Assembly: GCA_040255405.1 (NCBI GenBank) | Contig: JBDZUX010000012.1 | Span: forward strand, 4,687 to 68,686 | Origin: 66-474 sp040255405 | GTDB taxonomy: Bacteria; Pseudomonadota; Gammaproteobacteria; Xanthomonadales; Rhodanobacteraceae | Length of the DNA: 64,000 nucleotides | Reading direction: 5' to 3' | Part shown: piece after piece, positions 60,861 to 64,000 of the stretch | Layout of the letters: each line of letters begins with the position of its first letter | How positions within the stretch are numbered: the first letter of the stretch is position 1 | Notes under the pieces: model-generated | The model's input: only the letters and a program-made list of their open reading frames with translations | Database searches by the model: none | Told to the model about the DNA's origin: nothing | Position numbers and translations under genes: made by a program

Positions 60861-61592
60861 TCAAGGCATGTCGCTGGTGCGTGCGCCGGCGACGGCTTCG
60901 CTCCAGTCCAGCTTGCGGGTGATGGCGGTGCCGCCCTTGGGCCGCAGCGTGACGACCACGCGATTGGGGACGAAGCCCTTGGGCAGCACGAATGAACCGC
61001 GCACCTGCTGGAAGAACTTGAATGCGAACGGCACGCCGTCCTGGGCGCCGGGTCCGGCAAGATCGGTCCAGCCCAGCGTGACGAGCTTGCCGCCCCGTAC
61101 GCCTTCGACCGCAAGTGTCAGCCTGCCGCGGGCCGCATCGGCGTTCTCGGCGGTGTTCACCAGGGTCGTCACGAAATTCCAGGCGTCGGTACCGGGCACC
61201 TGTGTCACGGCGATGCCGTGCACGCCGAGGCCGGAACGATCGCTGTCGATGCCGATGAGCTTGTTGTAGAAAGTCTGTTCCTGCTTCAACTTCTGCAATT
61301 CGCTGTCACGGGCGCCCAGCGATTGCTTCAGCGCGGCCAGCGCGGTCGACGTGGTCTGCTGTTGTTGCTGCAGGCTCTGGATCTGATCCTGCAGCACGGC
61401 ATTCTGGGTGGCCAGCCGGCGCGCGCGCGCTTCGAGGCCGTTGGGAAATCCGAGCCCGCGCCCGGCGGCGATCCCCAACGCGAAAACCGCCACCGCGCCT
61501 GCCGTCCATGCGCCGCGGCGGATCCAGCGCCGCCGCGATGGCGGCAGCGCCCGATATTGGTCCAGCCAGTGGTGGAAGATCGTCGAAGCCAT
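60861..61592 (-). CDS. Single-pass membrane protein with coiled coil (DUF6776-like)
   Basis: A 243 aa bitopic protein with a basic N-terminus, one membrane helix (WTAGAVAVFALGIAAG) and a coiled coil at about residues 53-105, rich in Gln and Leu. A beta-rich periplasmic domain follows (FVTTLVNTAENADAARGRLT, GSFVLPKGFVPNRVVVTLRP). I recall relatives upstream of erpA, often with a bactofilin gene between; that gene is missing here. This is consistent with a cell-envelope role, which remains unknown. Confidence 0.8.
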   Translation of the reverse strand: MASTIFHHWLDQYRALPPSRRRWIRRGAWTAGAVAVFALGIAAGRGLGFPNGLEARARRLATQNAVLQDQIQSLQQQQQTTSTALAALKQSLGARDSELQKLKQEQTFYNKLIGIDSDRSGLGVHGIAVTQVPGTDAWNFVTTLVNTAENADAARGRLTLAVEGVRGGKLVTLGWTDLAGPGAQDGVPFAFKFFQQVRGSFVLPKGFVPNRVVVTLRPKGGTAITRKLDWSEAVAGARTSDMP

Positions 61593-61747
61593 GTCTGCAC
61601 GAGCCGATGGGTCCGCCGCTTATAGCCAGCCGGCGCGCCGCGTGCAAGCCGGCGGCGGCGAAAACTGTGCGCGCGGTGTCGCCACGCGGCCCAAACTGGG
61701 ACCGCGCGAACTTGCTTCGCGTTCTCGGGCTGTGCTTGAATCGGCCC

Positions 61748-62266
61748 ATGATCGATGTGGACGGCTACCGCCTGAACGTGGGTATCGTGTTGCTGAACGC
61801 GAGTGGCCAGGTGTTCTGGGCGCGGCGGGTGCAGCGCGATGGCTGGCAATTCCCGCAGGGCGGCATGAACACCGACGAGACCCCCGACGAGGCGATGTAC
61901 CGCGAGCTCCAGGAAGAAACCGGCCTGCGCGCCGGGCAGGTCGAGGTGTTGGGTTCCACCCATGGTTGGCTGCGTTACCGCTTGCCGCCGCGCTACGTAC
62001 GGCGCGGGCGGCACCCGACCTGCATCGGCCAGAAGCAGGTGTGGTTCCTGCTCAGGATGCTGGATGTCGATTCCGCGTTCCGGCTGGACGCGCATGCCAG
62101 CCCCGAGTTCGACGTGTGGCGCTGGGTGGATTTCTGGTACCCGGCCGAGCACGTCGTGGACTTCAAGCGCGAGGTCTACCGGCGCGCCCTGCGCTATTTC
62201 GCGCCGCTGGTCGAGGCGGCCTGTTCGGTGGACGTCGGTGTGATTTCCTCCTGCGATCAACCCTGA
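61748..62266 (+). CDS. rppH: RNA 5'-pyrophosphohydrolase RppH
   Basis: Removes pyrophosphate from 5'-triphosphorylated mRNA, which starts RNase E-dependent decay. The 172 aa product starts MIDVDGYRLNVGIVLLN and has WQFPQGGMNTDETPDEAMYR and then ELQEETGL as the Nudix box. QKQVWFLLRM and the DFKREVYRRAL C-terminal motif follow. The ATG at 61748 matches relatives. Confidence 0.95.
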   Translation: MIDVDGYRLNVGIVLLNASGQVFWARRVQRDGWQFPQGGMNTDETPDEAMYRELQEETGLRAGQVEVLGSTHGWLRYRLPPRYVRRGRHPTCIGQKQVWFLLRMLDVDSAFRLDAHASPEFDVWRWVDFWYPAEHVVDFKREVYRRALRYFAPLVEAACSVDVGVISSCDQP

Positions 62267-62389
62267 TCGCTGCTTTGCCGTGACGACTGGAGGTGGCCGG
62301 ATCGTCCTGGGCGTGAAGACCAGAACGGTCATCCATGGCCTGACTTTTCACGAAACCAGCGGCAAGATTTTCCGGCTCGGTGAAGCTAC

Positions 62390-62418
62390 TTGACAATCAT
62401 TCGCATTCGCGTTCAAAT
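62390..62418 (+). promoter_or_regulatory. bfd promoter with possible Fur box
   Basis: TTGACA (62390-62395), a 17-bp spacer and TCAAAT (62413-62418) form a promoter 30 bp before bfd. Over it, 62392-62410 matches the 19-bp Fur consensus GATAATGATAATCATTATC at 12 of 19 positions. Fur repression under iron-replete conditions is known for bfd in other bacteria; here it is a prediction. Confidence 0.5.
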
Positions 62419-62447
62419 GCGCCGTCGAGCGTTTCCCGAAAGCCGCC

Positions 62448-62648
62448 ATGTACGTCTGCATCTGCAAAGCCGTCACGGATCAGGACATCCGCCGCGCCGT
62501 CGCGCGCGGCGCGCATACGTTCGAGGCCGTGCAGGCGCAAACCGGTTGCTCCACCTGCTGCGGCTGTTGCGAAGGCGAAGCGCGCGAGCTGGTGGAAAGC
62601 GCCGTCGCATCCGAACGCCTCGCCGCCGCCCTGCCCGTCGCGGCATAG
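62448..62648 (+). CDS. bfd: Bacterioferritin-associated ferredoxin Bfd
   Basis: A 66 aa [2Fe-2S] protein that reduces the iron core of bacterioferritin to release Fe2+. It starts MYVCICKAVTDQDIRRAV, with cysteines 4 and 6, and the second pair lies in TGCSTCCGCCEGEARELV. The last 20 residues are variable. The bacterioferritin gene follows after 182 bp. Confidence 0.94.
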   Translation: MYVCICKAVTDQDIRRAVARGAHTFEAVQAQTGCSTCCGCCEGEARELVESAVASERLAAALPVAA

Positions 62649-62830
62649 AAGTGCGATCATCCCTGATCGCTGCGAGGCGGTAACTCCGCCATCTCCTGCC
62701 AGTCTTTCGGCAGCCAACATCGGAGCGCCCTTCCCTGGGCTGGCTTTTCACGACAGCCGCGTGAGCGTGGCCATTGGCGGTATAGTCGTGGACTCGCGCG
62801 TTTCGCGCGCCTTTGCACAAGGAAGCCACC

Positions 62831-63301
62831 ATGAAAGGCGACGCCAAGGTCATCGAGCACCTCAACAAGGTGCTGGGCAACGAACTGGTCGCGATCAACC
62901 AGTATTTCCTGCATGGCCGGATGTACGACAACTGGGGCTACAAGGAACTGGCCGAGCACGAGCGCGCCGAGTCGATCGACGAGATGAAGCACGCCGACCG
63001 CCTGATCGAGCGCATCCTGTTCCTGGAAGGCCTGCCCAACCTGCAGAAACTCGGCAAGCTGCTCATCGGGCAGGTGCCGAAGGAATGCATCGAGTGCGAC
63101 CTCAAGCTGGAACGCGCCGCGCTGCCCGACCTTCAGGTCGCGATTGCCTACTGCGAGCAAACCGGCGACTACGTCAGCCGACAACTGTTCGGCGACATCA
63201 TGCATTCCGAAGAAGAACACATCGACTGGCTGGAAACGCAGCTTGGCCTGATCGAACAGGTGGGCTTGGAGAATTACCTGCAGACGCACATCCGCAGCTA
63301 A
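62831..63301 (+). CDS. bfr: Bacterioferritin
   Basis: This 24-mer cage oxidises Fe2+ and stores ferric mineral. The 156 aa product has all ferroxidase ligands in place (E18, E51, H54, E94, E127, H130), Y25 and the haem-ligating M52. The ATG at 62831 gives MKGDAKVIEHLNKVLGNEL. A TATAGT at 62781-62786 could be the -10 of its own promoter. The stop is directly followed by a broken AT-richer gene. Confidence 0.97.
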   Translation: MKGDAKVIEHLNKVLGNELVAINQYFLHGRMYDNWGYKELAEHERAESIDEMKHADRLIERILFLEGLPNLQKLGKLLIGQVPKECIECDLKLERAALPDLQVAIAYCEQTGDYVSRQLFGDIMHSEEEHIDWLETQLGLIEQVGLENYLQTHIRS

Positions 63302-63302
63302 T

Positions 63303-63863
63303 GTGTCCGTGAAGATCTTTCTTGTGACTGATGAGGTCTACCATCTCGTAACCGGCGATCTCACTCGTGCCCGACAGTTCTTGGAGAAACTGCAAGCAAC
63401 GACTCGAACGCCGGAAAATAAAATCGTCAGAGAGGCGCTCACACTAGCCGCTGTCGTATCGTATTGTCGGTCTTTTCATCGAAGCAACGATGCGAATGAG
63501 TAGAGTTGTATCTGGTTGCCTCAAGAACTTGTGAGGTCTCTGCCAGAGAAACATCAGCGTCTTCACGAAAAGCTCCGGATCGAACGTAATCAGGCTTGGG
63601 CACACACCGATTGGAAACAGCACGACCCACATCTCACCCGGATAAACGAAAGTACGAGCGTTGTTGAGAGCAGGAATCCATGGACTCCAATGGATAAAGT
63701 CGAGATTGACGAATTTGTGTCACTTCTCGACGAGGTCGATACACGCGTGCAGCCGCAATCGCGCAATTCCGAAAGCAAGTTGCGCAGCGGATCCCGCGGA
63801 GTGACGTTCTACGCCGGCGGGTTGTCACCCGCCCTACAAAAGGAGCGCGTAGGGCGGGAGTAG
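63303..63863 (+). pseudogene. Interrupted gene with an in-frame TAG; HEPN-like motif in the second part
   Basis: One frame runs from a GTG at 63303 to 63863 with a single TAG at 63501-63503. Before it the frame reads SVKIFLVTDEVYHLVTGDL and on to EALTLAAVVSYCRSFHRSND. After it, in the same phase, comes SCIWLPQELVRSLPEKHQRL and then HEKLRIERNQAWAHTDW. The two halves look like one protein of about 170 residues, and RNQAWAH fits the Rx4-6H pattern of HEPN domains. The region is AT-richer than the chromosome, suggesting acquisition. The last 25 codons run into a repeat. It could be a recent pseudogene, a sequencing error, or two genes. Confidence 0.6.
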
Positions 63864-63921
63864 CGCAGCGAATCCCGCCGAGTGGACGTTCACGGGCGGC
63901 GGGTTGTCACCCGCCCTACAA
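63782..63921. repeat. Two tandem copies of an intergenic palindromic repeat
   Basis: The units at 63782-63840 and 63863-63921 share GCGCAGCG(G/A)ATCCCGC(G/C)GAGTG and GCGGGTTGTCACCCGCCCTACAAA, with a period of 81 bp. Between them GTAGGGCGGG (63850-63859) mirrors CCCGCCCTAC, so each unit can form a hairpin. This is a REP-like element. Confidence 0.75.
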
Positions 63922-63937
63922 ATGCAGGCCAAGCACG

Positions 63938-64000
63938 TAGATTGGGCTGAACGAAGTGAAGCCCGACGCGAACGCATCGTTGGGCTTCGCGTTGCTCAGC
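63938..64000. repeat. Start of a further dispersed palindromic repeat, cut by the window edge
   Basis: ATTGGGCTGAACGAAGTGAAGCCC is followed by GTTGGGCTTCGCGTTGCTCAGC, which is largely its inverted complement. Sequences of this form are common intergenic repeats in gammaproteobacteria. The right arm is truncated. Confidence 0.55.

Overview
The window is GC-rich chromosomal DNA carrying the replication origin of a gammaproteobacterium, most likely order Xanthomonadales (Lysobacterales). The evidence is the order atpB-atpI / mnmE-yidC-rnpA-rpmH / dnaA-dnaN-recF-gyrB, followed by a tonB-exbB-exbD1-exbD2-pdxJ block known from Xanthomonas. Placement in Rhodanobacteraceae (Dyella, Rhodanobacter and relatives) is a guess from gene content, not proven here.

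Layout. 1-1031: start of the atp operon (minus), with a sigma70-like promoter that supports a TTG start for atpI. 1244-4886: mnmE, yidC, rnpA and rpmH (minus), ending at a good sigma70 promoter. 5105-11314: dnaA, an AT-rich oriC, dnaN, recF and gyrB (plus). Two perfect parS palindromes (ParB sites) lie inside recF. 11425-15406: a secreted TPR protein, then the TonB energy-transduction set with two ExbD paralogs. 15464-22258 (minus): pdxJ, a phosphopantetheinyl transferase, acs, a small membrane protein and an M16 zinc protease.

22594-26726 (minus) is an accessory locus. It holds a HlyD-type adaptor, a C39 peptidase-containing ABC exporter, a 65-residue peptide with a textbook double-glycine leader, and a small membrane protein that could confer immunity. 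The last two lie in AT-richer DNA. This is the best candidate for an undescribed system: a microcin or class II-like bacteriocin.

26962-30816: a PA0069-like radical SAM protein, two small membrane proteins and an S9 peptidase. 31208-50154: a nearly complete Wzx/Wzy-type exopolysaccharide locus. It has a WecA-like initiating transferase, four GT4 glycosyltransferases, a possible polymerase, flippase, Wzc-like co-polymerase/kinase and Wza-like export lipoprotein. Tailoring genes encode a sulfotransferase, an AsnB-type amidotransferase, a kinase-fold protein lacking its catalytic loop, a methyltransferase and a secreted hydrolase-like protein.

50216-58519: a MerR/TipA-type regulator with a diagnostic 19-bp-spacer operator-promoter, two S9 peptidases, an esterase and an AlgZ/AlgR-like two-component pair. 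58613-62266: ampE-like, nudC, erpA, a coiled-coil membrane protein and rppH. 62390-64000: a bfd/bfr iron-storage pair behind a possible Fur site, then an AT-richer gene broken by one in-frame TAG, then dispersed palindromic repeats. I saw no tRNA, rRNA, CRISPR array or transposase.
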